Below are positions 10,063 through 19,130 of a stretch of 64,000 nucleotides of DNA, piece after piece. A program made the position numbers and the translations under genes. The DNA comes from JACOTK01 sp963743945. Its GTDB lineage: Bacteria > Actinomycetota > Acidimicrobiia > Acidimicrobiales > CADCSY01. The notes below the pieces were generated by a model. It ran no database searches. It was not told the DNA's origin and saw only the letters and a program-made list of their open reading frames with translations. Where the stretch lies: the NCBI GenBank assembly GCA_963743945.1, contig CAVURO010000001.1:186001-250000 (forward strand). The letters are read 5' to 3'. Each line of letters starts with the position of its first letter. Within the stretch, counting starts at the first letter, position 1.

Positions 10063-11453
10063 TCACACCAAAGCCTCGAGGCGAGCCCGGTCGGCGGCGA
10101 GACGTTCGGCGAAGCGGCGACGTTGGTCGGCCACCGGGACGGGTCCTGCGCCGCCGGGGGTCGTACGCCGGGTCACGGCGACGCCCGGTTCCAGCAGCGC
10201 TGCGGCACTCGGACCGAGCGAGGGGTGCTGCGCCGACGAGCGCTGCAAGACTCGGACCGTCGTCGGTCCAGGCTTCGGCGGACGAGGTCGCCGACGACGG
10301 CGTGCGCCTCACGAAAGGGCATGCCGTTGCTCACGAGAAGCTCCGCGAGATCGATGGCGGCGGAGGTGGGCGTGTCGGCCGCTTCCTGCATGCGATCGAT
10401 GCGGAACTCGGCGGTGGCCAACATGCCGGAGATGGCGACAAGGGCGAGGGAGATCTGCTGCACGGCGTCGAAAAGGGGCTCCTTGTCCTCCTGCAGATCG
10501 CGGTTGTAGGCCAGCGGCAAGCCTTTGAGGGTGGCCAGGAGGCCCGTCAGATTGCCGATGATTCGCCCGGCCTTCCCGCGAGCGAGCTCCGCGATGTCGG
10601 GGTTCTTCTTCTGCGGCAGCATGGACGACCCGGTGGCGTACGCGTCGTCGAGGCGAAGGAACCCGAACTCCTCGGTCGACCAGAGCACCACCTCCTCGCC
10701 GATGCGTGAGAGGTGCACGGCGATGAGCGCCAGATCGAACAACGCCTCGGCAACGAAATCACGATCGCTCACGGCGTCGAGGCTGTTCTCGAAGGCTCGG
10801 TCGAAACCGAGGTCGTTTGCCGTGCCATGGGGGTCCAGCGGCAGGGAGGAGCCGGCCAGGGCTCCGGCGCCGAGCGGCGAGACGTCGAGACGACGACGGG
10901 TGTCGAGCAGGCGATCCACATCACGAGCCAGCGCCCAGCCATGGGCCAGCAGATGATGAGCGAGCAACACCGGCTGCGCCTGTTGCAGATGGGTGTAGCC
11001 GGGCAGGTATCCCTCGCCCACCTCGTCCGCCCGAGCCGCCAAGACCTCCTGGAGCTCCAGAGCGCGTGCGGCGACGAGCGCAAGCTCGCGCTTGCACCAG
11101 AGCCGCAACGCGGTCGCCACCTGATCGTTTCGACTCCGTCCGGTGTGCAACTTGGCGCCTGTCGGCCCTGCGAGCTCGGTGACCCGGCGCTCGATGGCGG
11201 TGTGGATGTCCTCGTCGGCCGGAGCGAACTCGAAGGAACCGTCCCGCAGCTCGTCATCGACCTGATCGAGCGCCGCCAGGATCGCTCCGGCCTCGTCGGC
11301 CTCGAGCAGCTTGCCCCGCACGAGCCCCCGCACATGGGCGCGCGAAGCGATGAGGTCGTCATGAGCGAGGGCCCGGTCGAACGGCAGACTCACCGTGTAG
11401 GCCCACAGCGCCTCGGCGGGTCCCTCGGCGAAGCGTCCGTGCCACAGGGTCAT
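10063..11453 (-). CDS. argH: Argininosuccinate lyase, with two apparent +1 frameshifts in the C-terminal region
   Basis: Last step of arginine synthesis: argininosuccinate to arginine plus fumarate. The ATG at 11453 overlaps the argG stop (ATGA). The fumarase/aspartase signature GSSMLPQKKNPD is present, as are TGRSRNDQ and YTHLQQAQP. After EAHAVVGDLVRRSL the family sequence changes frame twice: into DDGPSLAALVGAAP, then into SLGPSAAALLEPGVAVTRR. Single extra bases are inferred at about 10265-10272 and in the GGGG run at 10222-10225 (plus strand). Corrected length is 462 aa, the usual size. Confidence 0.9.
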
Positions 11454-12679
11454 GGACGGCTCCCCGGCTCGACGCCTGCGGGAATGGCCTGCCGGGTTGC
11501 CTGGACCTGGGTCCCGAGGCCCCAGAGACGGACAAAGCCCTCGGCGTCCTGGTGGCGGAAGTTGTCCGCCGCGTCGTAGGTGGCGAGCCCGTAGTCGTAG
11601 AGGCTCCAGTCGCTGCGACGGCCGTTGACGAAGCACCTGCCGGGCTCCAGGCGGAGCCGAACCTCGCCCGTCACGAACCGCTGGCTCTCCTCGAAGAACG
11701 CGTCCAGTGCCGCCCGCAGCGGCGAGAACCACAGGCCGTCGTAGACGAGCTCGGACCACCGGGGCTCGAGACGGGCCTTCTCGTGGTGCAGGTCACGATC
11801 CAGCGTGAGGTCCTCGAGATCGGCGTGGGCAGCGAGCAGGGCCAATGCGCCGGGCGCCTCGTAGGTCTCGCGGCTCTTGATGCCGACCCGGCGGTTCTCC
11901 ACCATGTCGAGACGACCCCAACCGTACGCGCCGACGACGGCGTTCATGTGCGCGACGAGCGCCGCCGGCGACATCGGGGTGCCGTCGACCATCACGGGCT
12001 CCCCGTGCTCGAAGCCGACGACCAACTCACGCGGCTCCGTGGCGGTGGGCACGGTCATCGACCACACGCCTTGTGGCGGAGCTGCCCATGGGTCCTCCAT
12101 CTCGCCGCACTCGATGGCACGGCCCCAGATGTTGTCGTCGATCGAGTACAGCTTCTCCTTGGTCGCCGTGATCGCGATGCCCTTGCGGGCGGCGTAGTCG
12201 ATGCAGTCCTCGCGGGTCATGCCCCACTCACGCACCGGAGCCAGGATCTCGAGGTCGGGTGCAAGCGCGCGAACGCCGACCTCGAACCGCACCTGGTCGT
12301 TGCCCTTGCCGGTGCAGCCGTGGGCAACGGCGTCCGCCCCGTGACGACGGGCTGCGGCAACGAGATGACGGACGATCACCGGCCGCGACAGCGCGGAGAC
12401 GAGCGGATACTTCCCCTCGTAGGCGACGTTCGCCTTCAGGGCGGCCAACAGGAAATCGCGGGCGAACTCATCGCGACAGTCGACGACCTCGGCCGCCACG
12501 GCTCCGGTGTCGAGCGCCCTCTGACGAATCGCCTCCCATGCCGCCTCGTCGTCGCAGCCCTCCTGGCCCACGTTGGCGGCCACGCAGATCACCTCGACGT
12601 CCCGCTCCTCCTGGAGCCATCGCACGGCCACCGAGGTGTCCAGTCCACCGCTGTAGGCCAATACCACGCGCTTTGCCAT
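11450..12679 (-). CDS. argG: Argininosuccinate synthase
   Basis: 409 aa. It joins citrulline and aspartate using ATP. The PP-loop SGGLDTS is at the N terminus (VVLAYSGGLDTSVAVRWL); GCTGKGNDQVRFE and SIDDNIWGRAIECG are the other ArgG signatures. It begins 20 nt after the argR stop, the only real gap in the operon, and its stop overlaps argH. Length is normal. Confidence 0.97.
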   Translation of the reverse strand: MAKRVVLAYSGGLDTSVAVRWLQEERDVEVICVAANVGQEGCDDEAAWEAIRQRALDTGAVAAEVVDCRDEFARDFLLAALKANVAYEGKYPLVSALSRPVIVRHLVAAARRHGADAVAHGCTGKGNDQVRFEVGVRALAPDLEILAPVREWGMTREDCIDYAARKGIAITATKEKLYSIDDNIWGRAIECGEMEDPWAAPPQGVWSMTVPTATEPRELVVGFEHGEPVMVDGTPMSPAALVAHMNAVVGAYGWGRLDMVENRRVGIKSRETYEAPGALALLAAHADLEDLTLDRDLHHEKARLEPRWSELVYDGLWFSPLRAALDAFFEESQRFVTGEVRLRLEPGRCFVNGRRSDWSLYDYGLATYDAADNFRHQDAEGFVRLWGLGTQVQATRQAIPAGVEPGSRP

Positions 12680-12699
12680 GTCCTACTCCTCCATCGTGA

Positions 12700-13203
12700 T
12701 CAGTGATCCTGCAAACCGGCGAGGCCACGCAGGCGTTCGGCCGCCTCGGAACCCCTCACGCCCTCGGCGACGACCACCAACACCGTGTCATCGCCGGCAA
12801 CCGTTCCCAACACGTCCGTCAGGCCTGCTCGATCCAGAGCCGACGCCACGACGTGCGCCGAGCCCGGCGGCGTACGAAGGATCACGATGTTGGCCGAGCA
12901 CGCCACGTCCACAACCCACTCGGAGCAGACACGGCGAAGGTGGTCCTCGGGAGCGACGCGCTCATGCGCCAGCTCGGGAATGGCGTACACCGTCTCCCCG
13001 CCGGGAACACGAACCTTGACCGCTCCCATCTCCTCGAGATCACGGGACACCGTCGCCTGGGTTGCCATCACGCCGACGCCCGCGAGCAACTCGACGAGCT
13101 GCGCCTGGCTCGTCACCGCGCTGGTCTCGAGGATCTGCGCGAGCCGGTGCTGGCGTTGGTTCTTGGTCAATCGGCCCTGATCCGGGCCCGAACCGGCGCT
13201 CAT
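12700..13203 (-). CDS. argR: Arginine repressor ArgR
   Basis: 167 aa. The N-terminal winged helix carries ATQATVSRDLEEMGAVKV (recognition helix with SRDL), and the C-terminal oligomerisation and arginine-binding domain shows LRTPPGSAHVVASALDRAG and GTVAGDDTVLVV. The ATG at 13203 overlaps the argF stop. As a hexamer with arginine it should bind the palindrome upstream of argC, making the operon self-regulated. Confidence 0.95.
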   Translation of the reverse strand: MSAGSGPDQGRLTKNQRQHRLAQILETSAVTSQAQLVELLAGVGVMATQATVSRDLEEMGAVKVRVPGGETVYAIPELAHERVAPEDHLRRVCSEWVVDVACSANIVILRTPPGSAHVVASALDRAGLTDVLGTVAGDDTVLVVVAEGVRGSEAAERLRGLAGLQDH

Positions 13204-14120
13204 GTCCCGCTTCCGGCCAGGAGAAGAACCAGGAGGCCGCGGGCAGCGTGCATGCGGTTCGCCGCCTGACGCCATACGAGGCTGCGCGGCCCGTCGACGA
13301 CCTCGGCGGACACCTCCTCGCCTCGATGCGCCGGGAGGCAGTGCAGGAAGATCGCGCCAGGGCCGGCAGCGTTCATCAGGGTCTCGTCGACCTGATAGCC
13401 CGCAAAGGCATGACGACGTTCAACCGCCTCCTCCTCCTGGCCCATCGAGGTCCACACGTCGGTGGCAACCGCGTCGACCCCCTCGACGGCCTCGCCGGGA
13501 TCGGTCGTGACGGTCACGGACCCGCCCGCCCCGTCCTGTTCGCCCAGACGTCGGGCCAACGCCAGATCGGCCTCCGGACAGCCGTAACCCTCCGGTGAGG
13601 CAAGGCGAACATCCATACCCGTCATCACGCCGGCCAGCATCAGGGATCGACTGACGTTGTTCGCATCACCGACGTACGCGATCCGGCGCCCGGCAAGCCC
13701 CCCGAGATGTTGGCGCAGCGTGAGCAGATCGGCCAGTGCCTGAAGGGGGTGGCTCCGGTCGCTCAACATGTTGACGACCGGCACCGTGGCCACCGCCGCC
13801 ATGCGCTCGAGCTTGGCGTGCTCGAACACCCGTGCACCGATGGCGCCGTGGAAGCACGACAGCGTCCGGGCGATGTCCTCGGCCGACTCCCGCACATCGA
13901 TGCCCACCTCATCGCCCCGCACCGACAACGGGTGGCCCCCGAGTTGGACGATCGCCATCTCCATGGAGTTGCGCGTCCGCGCCGACGGCTTCTCGAAGAC
14001 CAGAGCCATGCCCTGTCCCTCGAGGACCCGTGGCGGTCGGTCGGCCTCCGCCAGATCGAGCACGCGGATCAGCTCGCCAGGCGTGAGGTCATCGACCTCC
14101 AGGACATGTCGAGGGCTCAT
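13200..14120 (-). CDS. argF: Ornithine carbamoyltransferase
   Basis: 306 aa. It makes citrulline from ornithine and carbamoyl phosphate. SARTRNS is the carbamoyl-phosphate-binding STRT-type motif, HPLQALAD and the ornithine-site HCLPAHRG follow in family order, and WTSMGQE is also conserved. Its ATG overlaps the argD stop. Carbamoyl phosphate would come from carAB elsewhere in this window. Confidence 0.96.
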   Translation of the reverse strand: MSPRHVLEVDDLTPGELIRVLDLAEADRPPRVLEGQGMALVFEKPSARTRNSMEMAIVQLGGHPLSVRGDEVGIDVRESAEDIARTLSCFHGAIGARVFEHAKLERMAAVATVPVVNMLSDRSHPLQALADLLTLRQHLGGLAGRRIAYVGDANNVSRSLMLAGVMTGMDVRLASPEGYGCPEADLALARRLGEQDGAGGSVTVTTDPGEAVEGVDAVATDVWTSMGQEEEAVERRHAFAGYQVDETLMNAAGPGAIFLHCLPAHRGEEVSAEVVDGPRSLVWRQAANRMHAARGLLVLLLAGSGT

Positions 14121-15295
14121 GACGGTTGCACCCGCTCGCGGAGAACCACATCGAGGATGGCGAGGGCCTCATCGATCTCGTGGTCGCCGACCAGCAGGGG
14201 TGGGGCCAGACGCAACGCGGTGGGAGTGATCGGGTTGACGACAAGTCCTGCGTCCAGAGCCGCCGAAGCGATCTCCCTCGCATCGAGGCCCTCCGCCAAC
14301 TCGGCGCCCAGCAGAAGGCCCAGGCCCCGCACGTGGGTGACACCAGGCAGGCCGCCAAGCCCCTCGGCCAGTCGAGCGCCGGCCCGCTCGGCCCGAACGG
14401 GCACGTCCTCCGACTCCATGACGGCCAGTGTGGCACGGGCAGCGGAGGTCGCCAGGGGCTGACCGCCGTAGGTCGTACCGTGATCGCCGGGCTCGAAGAC
14501 GGCTGCGACGTCGGCGCGCGCCCAGCAGGCGCCGATGGGCATGCCGTTGCCGAGTGCCTTGGCGAGTTGCACCACATCGGGCCTGATGCCTGCGTGCTCG
14601 AAGCCGAACCACCGGCCCGTTCGACCGAGCCCCGTCTGCACCTCGTCCATCATGAGCAGGGCGCCTCGCTCGTCGCAGAGTCGCCGAACCCCACGGAGGT
14701 AGTCGGGATCGGCAGGCCACACGCCACCCTCACCTTGCAGCGGTTCGAGAAGGACGGCCGCCACGCTCGGGTCGAGCGCTTCCGCCAGTGCGTCGAGATC
14801 GTTGAACGGGACATGGCGAAAACCTTCCGGAAGGGGTTGGAACGCCTCGTGCTTGGCCGGTTGGCCGGTGGCGTGAAGTGTCGCCAGGGTGCGGCCGTGG
14901 AACGAGCCGTAGGCGCTGACCACCACATGTCGCCCCCGTCCTCCCCACTTCCGCGCGAGCTTGATGGCGCACTCGTTCGCCTCGGCGCCGGAGTTGGTGA
15001 AGAACACCTGACCGCCGCCCCCGAGCAGTCGATCGATGGTCGCGGCGACCTCGGGCGCGACGACATTGCCGTAGAGGTTGGACACGTGCATCAAGGTCGC
15101 CGCCTGGACGGCGATGGCCTCGGCGACCACGGGGTGCGAGTGGCCCAGGCCGGTCACCGCCAGACCACAGAGGAAGTCGAGATATCGCCGCCCTTCCGTG
15201 TCCCACAACTCGGTGCCCGCCCCGCGCACGAAGGTGACCGGAACGGGCGCATACGTGGGCATGTGCCAGGGGCGGGAGTCGGTCGCCGGCGCCAT
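14117..15295 (-). CDS. argD: Acetylornithine aminotransferase
   Basis: 392 aa, PLP-dependent class III aminotransferase converting N-acetylglutamate semialdehyde to N-acetylornithine. FFTNSGAEANECAIKLAR is the cofactor phosphate site, LLMMDEVQTGLGRTG holds the PLP Asp, and the Schiff-base Lys lies in VVQLAKALGNGMPIG. The ATG at 15295 overlaps the argB stop by one base (TGATG). The frame is open upstream but non-homologous. Confidence 0.95.
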   Translation of the reverse strand: MAPATDSRPWHMPTYAPVPVTFVRGAGTELWDTEGRRYLDFLCGLAVTGLGHSHPVVAEAIAVQAATLMHVSNLYGNVVAPEVAATIDRLLGGGGQVFFTNSGAEANECAIKLARKWGGRGRHVVVSAYGSFHGRTLATLHATGQPAKHEAFQPLPEGFRHVPFNDLDALAEALDPSVAAVLLEPLQGEGGVWPADPDYLRGVRRLCDERGALLMMDEVQTGLGRTGRWFGFEHAGIRPDVVQLAKALGNGMPIGACWARADVAAVFEPGDHGTTYGGQPLATSAARATLAVMESEDVPVRAERAGARLAEGLGGLPGVTHVRGLGLLLGAELAEGLDAREIASAALDAGLVVNPITPTALRLAPPLLVGDHEIDEALAILDVVLRERVQPS

Positions 15296-16221
15296 CACGC
15301 GCTCACCATGGTGCCGATGCCCGAGTTCGTGAAGATCTCCAGCAACAGGACGTGGGGCACTCGGCCGTCGAGGATGTGAGCGTGGCCCACGCCGGCTCGG
15401 ACCGCACGGGCGCACGAGGCCACCTTGGGGATCATGCCGGTGGTGACGGCCCCGGACGTGACGAGATCGTCGAGCTGGTCGGCGGTCACCGCCGACAACA
15501 GGCTCCGGGCATCGTCGACATCCGACCGGATGCCCTCGATGTTGGTCAGGTACACGAGCTTCTCGGCGCCGAGCGCCTCGGCGATGGCCCCTGCCGCGGT
15601 GTCCGCGTTGACGTTGTAGGACTGGCCGGCGTCGTCGGAGCCGATGGTTGCGATCACCGGGACGACGTCCTCGGCCAGAAGGCGATCGATGATGTCGGTG
15701 TCGACGGACGTGACGTCGCCGACGAAACCGAGGGCTGCCGATCGGGGAGCCGCCCGCAGCAGACCGGCATCCTCACCCGAGAGCCCAACGGCCACGGCCC
15801 CCCTCGATCCGATGGCGCCGACGACGTCGCGGTTGACCTTCCCCACGAGCACCATGCGGGCGATGTCGAGCGTCTCGGCGTCGGTGACCCGGAGGCCGTC
15901 GATGAAGGTGGTCTCCTTCCCGAGACGTGCCATCAGTGCTCCGATCTGCGGTCCGCCCCCGTGGACGACGACGACACGGATCCCCACCGCATGGAGCATC
16001 ACGACGTCCTCGGCGAAGTGCGCGAGCTCCGCCGCCTCGTCGCTGTCGCCCATGGCGTTGCCGCCGTACTTGATGACCAGGACCCGACCACGGAAGCGTC
16101 TGATGTAGGGAAGTGCCTCGACGAGCACCTCGGCCTTGGCCCCGGCGGTGAGTGCCCCGGCGGTCAGCGCCTCGGGGGCCTTTGCCCCGGCGGTCAGCGG
16201 GACCATCGACTCGTCGGTCAT
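15295..16221 (-). CDS. argB: Acetylglutamate kinase
   Basis: 308 aa. It phosphorylates N-acetylglutamate, usually the feedback-controlled step. VLVIKYGGNAMGD, VVVVHGGGPQIG, GLRVTDAETLDIA and the late NADTAAGAIAEALGAEKLVYLTN region (quoted in part) are amino-acid-kinase features. The N terminus carries a low-complexity LTAGA(K)A repeat (residues about 9-29) encoded by a GC-rich tandem repeat, unusual for ArgB. Overlaps argJ by 4 nt. Confidence 0.95.
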   Translation of the reverse strand: MTDESMVPLTAGAKAPEALTAGALTAGAKAEVLVEALPYIRRFRGRVLVIKYGGNAMGDSDEAAELAHFAEDVVMLHAVGIRVVVVHGGGPQIGALMARLGKETTFIDGLRVTDAETLDIARMVLVGKVNRDVVGAIGSRGAVAVGLSGEDAGLLRAAPRSAALGFVGDVTSVDTDIIDRLLAEDVVPVIATIGSDDAGQSYNVNADTAAGAIAEALGAEKLVYLTNIEGIRSDVDDARSLLSAVTADQLDDLVTSGAVTTGMIPKVASCARAVRAGVGHAHILDGRVPHVLLLEIFTNSGIGTMVSA

Positions 16222-17402
16222 GACGTCCCCATGTTCTCGTCGACGTAGGCGTGGGTGAGGTCGTTGGTCAGGATCACCGCGACACCCTCACCGAGACCGA
16301 GGTCGGCCACGAGCTCGATGTGACGTGCCGCCATGACGTCCCTCACCGCATGCTCGTCGTGCGGCGAGGCGATGCCGTCGCGACAGACCGTCACGCCCCC
16401 GTAGGAGACCGATACACGATCGGGGTCAAAGGCGGCGCCGGAGCTCCCCAACTCACTGACGACCCTGCCCCAGTAGGGATCCTGGCCGTACCACGAGCAC
16501 TTGCAGAGCGCGCTCTCGGCGATCCCTCGGGCGCCGAGCTTCGCGTCCTCGACGGACGCAGCACCCCTCACCACGACACGAACGACCTTGGTGGCGCCCT
16601 CGGCATCACCTGCCATCTGTGCCGCAAGCGATGCGCAGGCCTCGGCCACGGCTGCATCGAGAGCCGCCCGGTCGACTGGCCCCGCCCTGCCACTTGCCAG
16701 GATGATCACGGTGTCATTGGTCGAGGTGCAGCCGTCGACCGAGAGCGCGTTGAACGACTCGGCCACCCCGGCTCGAAGGGCGCGCTGCAACTGCTCGGGC
16801 GTCGCCTCGGCGTCGGTCGTGAGGACCGCCAGCATCGTCGCCATGTTCGGAGCGAGCATCGCGGCCCCCTTTGCCATGCCCCCCACCGTGAAACGGCCCC
16901 CGTCGACGGTTGGGCCCTTCACCACGGTCTCCTTGGTCACGGTGTCGGTGGTCATGATCGCCGTGGCGGCGGCGACGCCCGCCTCCGGACCACCCGCCAG
17001 CGCTGCCGCCAGCGGTGCGACACCCGCAACGATGGGCGCCATGTCGAGGGGAATCCCGATCAGGCCGGTGGAACAGACCAGGACCTCCGCGGCGTCACAG
17101 CCGATCTCGTCGGCCACCAGGGCGCACATGCGTTCCGCATCGGCCCGTCCTGCCGATCCCGTCGCAGCATTGGCGTTCCCGCTGTTGAGGATGACACCGC
17201 TCGCCATCCCCCCGGAGGCGGCCAGGTGGGCACGGGTGGTGACCACAGGCGCAGCGGTGGAGAGGTTGGTCGTGAAGACCGCTGCGGCCGGCGTCGACCG
17301 ATGGTCCGCGGTGACGACCAGACTGAGATCGGGATCGCCCGACACCTTGATGCCACAGGCAATGCCTGCGGCGACAAACCCATCGGCGGCGGTCACGCTC
17401 AT
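16218..17402 (-). CDS. argJ: Glutamate N-acetyltransferase / amino-acid acetyltransferase
   Basis: 394 aa. It transfers the acetyl group from N-acetylornithine to glutamate and so recycles it. The self-cleavage site is visible as APNMATML, where the Thr becomes the N-terminal nucleophile of the beta chain; VDGCTSTNDT is the conserved block after it. The ATG at 17402 overlaps the argC stop. Whether it also uses acetyl-CoA (bifunctional form) cannot be read from the sequence. Confidence 0.95.
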   Translation of the reverse strand: MSVTAADGFVAAGIACGIKVSGDPDLSLVVTADHRSTPAAAVFTTNLSTAAPVVTTRAHLAASGGMASGVILNSGNANAATGSAGRADAERMCALVADEIGCDAAEVLVCSTGLIGIPLDMAPIVAGVAPLAAALAGGPEAGVAAATAIMTTDTVTKETVVKGPTVDGGRFTVGGMAKGAAMLAPNMATMLAVLTTDAEATPEQLQRALRAGVAESFNALSVDGCTSTNDTVIILASGRAGPVDRAALDAAVAEACASLAAQMAGDAEGATKVVRVVVRGAASVEDAKLGARGIAESALCKCSWYGQDPYWGRVVSELGSSGAAFDPDRVSVSYGGVTVCRDGIASPHDEHAVRDVMAARHIELVADLGLGEGVAVILTNDLTHAYVDENMGTS

Positions 17403-18433
17403 GGCAACAGACCCGTCATCGGCAGACCCAGCGTCTCGTCGAGGCCCAGCGTGATGTTGGCACACTGGAGTGCCTGACCCGCGGCGCCCTTCACCAGGTT
17501 GTCGATGGCCGCGAGCGCCATCACCCAACCTGTTCGCTCGTCGTAGCGGGCGGTCACGTGCGCACAGTTCGAACCGAGGGTGGCCTTCGTGCCCGGTGGT
17601 TCGTCGGTGACGACGACGAACGGCTCGTCGGCGTAGGCCTCCTCGAGCAGGCCCAGCAACGCGGCGGTCGACAGTGAGCCCCTGCCGACGGCGCCGGCAT
17701 CGGGACGGGCATAGCACGTCGCGAGGATGCCTCGGTTCATCGGCACGAGATGTGGCGTGAACAACACCGTGGCCCCCAGGCCCTGCTCGATCTCGGGGGT
17801 GTGGCGATGGTCGAGCAACCCGTAGGCCTGGAAGTTCTCGTCGACGGCGCAGAAGGTCGTGTTCGCCTTGGCCGGCCGACCCGCCCCCGAGACGCCGCTC
17901 GCCGCATCGACCACGATGCCGGATGTCTCGACGACACCGGCGCGCACGAGTGGGGCGAGTGCAAGAAGCGACGCCGTCGGGTAGCACCCCGGAGCCGCCA
18001 CTCGCGTTGCCCCCTGCAGATCGGAACGAAACAACTCGGGCAATCCGTAGACGAAGCCGGCCAGCAACTCGGGAGCGGGATGCTCCGCACCGTACCAACG
18101 GGGGTACAGCGCGGGGTCCTGCAGACGGAAGTCGGCTGCGAGGTCGATGATCACCTCGACGTTGCCGATCAGCTCCGGCACCAGGTCCCCGCTCTGGCCG
18201 TGGGGCAACGCCAGGAACACCACGTCGACTTCGCCCAGAAGCGTCGGGCTGTACGGCGAGTACTCGAGGCCCGGATAAGCGGACCGGAGGTTGGGATAGA
18301 GGGAGCCGACCTCCGCCCCCACCTGAGAGTCGGCCGTCGCCCACACGACGTTCATCTCGGGGTGCGTCGCGCACAGACGCAGCAGCTCGGCACCCACGTA
18401 ACCCGATGCCCCGATGATCCCGACGTCTGCCAT
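17399..18433 (-). CDS. argC: N-acetyl-gamma-glutamyl-phosphate reductase
   Basis: 344 aa, first gene of the arginine operon. GIIGASGYVGAELLRL is the NADP Rossmann motif, VAAPGCYPTASLLAL holds the catalytic Cys, and the late HLVPMNRGILATCY block is typical. The start at 18433 lies only 6 nt after a -10-like TAGCGT, which suggests a leaderless transcript. The order is argC-J-B-D-F-R-G-H with overlaps throughout. Confidence 0.96.
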   Translation of the reverse strand: MADVGIIGASGYVGAELLRLCATHPEMNVVWATADSQVGAEVGSLYPNLRSAYPGLEYSPYSPTLLGEVDVVFLALPHGQSGDLVPELIGNVEVIIDLAADFRLQDPALYPRWYGAEHPAPELLAGFVYGLPELFRSDLQGATRVAAPGCYPTASLLALAPLVRAGVVETSGIVVDAASGVSGAGRPAKANTTFCAVDENFQAYGLLDHRHTPEIEQGLGATVLFTPHLVPMNRGILATCYARPDAGAVGRGSLSTAALLGLLEEAYADEPFVVVTDEPPGTKATLGSNCAHVTARYDERTGWVMALAAIDNLVKGAAGQALQCANITLGLDETLGLPMTGLLP

Positions 18434-18439
18434 CGCCTC

Positions 18440-18466
18440 ACGCTAGCAGCAATGCATAAGAATGCA
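18440..18466 (-). promoter_or_regulatory. argC promoter with ARG-box-like operator
   Basis: On the minus strand, TTGCAT (about -35) and TAGCGT (-10, 18440-18445) are 16 nt apart. A palindrome TGCATTCTTATGCA (18453-18466) covers the -35. It resembles ARG boxes, paired A/T-rich half-sites containing TGCAT or TGAAT. ArgR bound here would block RNA polymerase. ArgR binding is inferred from location and the operon's own argR. Confidence 0.7.
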
Positions 18467-18495
18467 ACGCACCGTATCCACCCCGCCGGACGGAG

Positions 18496-18813
18496 TCAAC
18501 GCAGCCCGAGCACCGTCGCGAGCGCATCATCGACAGCCCAGAGCTCCTCCACAGCGAGGTGGCCGACACGTTTCCCCAACCGTTGCACATCCACTGCCCC
18601 GAGTTGTTCGACCAGCACCCTTGTTGTACCGCCCGCTACCTCGATTTCCGGCCGGAACGATGCCGGCCGAGCGCTGCGAGATGTCGGCGCGACGATCACC
18701 ACCGATCGAGGCAGGAGTTCATCGGCTTGCACCACGACCCCGAATCGTTCACGGGCTTGCTCGTGTCCGACGCCCTTCGGCACTCGGAACGGGTACACCT
18801 CACCGCGACGCAC
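18496..18813 (-). CDS. MazF/PemK-like endoribonuclease toxin
   Basis: 105 aa. The N-terminal RRGEVYPFRVPKG, the FGVVVQADELLPRSVVIVAPTS region and the VLVEQLGAVDVQRL strand match the MazF/PemK fold, with Arg and Ser/Thr in the usual active-site positions. It should cut mRNA in a sequence-specific way when free of antitoxin. It overlaps the upstream antitoxin gene by 14 nt, typical of coupled toxin-antitoxin genes. Confidence 0.85.
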   Translation of the reverse strand: MRRGEVYPFRVPKGVGHEQARERFGVVVQADELLPRSVVIVAPTSRSARPASFRPEIEVAGGTTRVLVEQLGAVDVQRLGKRVGHLAVEELWAVDDALATVLGLR

Positions 18814-19039
18814 TCATCGACTCCATCAACGACGCCACCGAGAGCATCTCGGAGCGGTCCTCTTGGTCTGCTTCGAGAAGGGCCACCTCTGCTGCGAGAA
18901 CTCGCCGTCGGTGCAGTCGCTCAGCCGACGCGAGCAGCGACGATCGGATGGCTTCGGACCGAGTCAACCCCGAAGCCTCCAACACTCGAAGAGCGCGCTC
19001 CGAGTCATCGTCGAGTCGAACGGAGATCGCCTTTGCCAC
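18800..19039 (-). CDS. Ribbon-helix-helix antitoxin
   Basis: 79 aa. The N terminus KAISVRLDDDSERALRVLEA plus GLTRSEAIRSSLL fits the CopG/MetJ-type strand-helix-helix; the C-terminal half is acidic and probably wraps the toxin. It starts with GTG at 19039. A perfect palindrome in its promoter suggests self-repression. It pairs with the MazF-like gene downstream. Confidence 0.8.
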   Translation of the reverse strand: MAKAISVRLDDDSERALRVLEASGLTRSEAIRSSLLASAERLHRRRVLAAEVALLEADQEDRSEMLSVASLMESMSASR

Positions 19040-19046
19040 GGGTTCA

Positions 19047-19066
19047 AGTATGACGAGTCGTCATAC
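19047..19066 (-). promoter_or_regulatory. Antitoxin operator palindrome and promoter
   Basis: GTATGACGA-G-TCGTCATAC (19048-19066) is a perfect 9-bp inverted repeat with one central base. It lies between TTGCGA (candidate -35) and CATACT (candidate -10, 19047-19052) on the minus strand, 7 nt before the GTG start. This is the expected place for toxin-antitoxin autorepression. Confidence 0.7.
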
Positions 19067-19130
19067 AGCTCGCAACCACGCCGAACGATGCTTGATGAAT
19101 GGGCACCAGGGCACGTTCCGCCGTTCAGAG

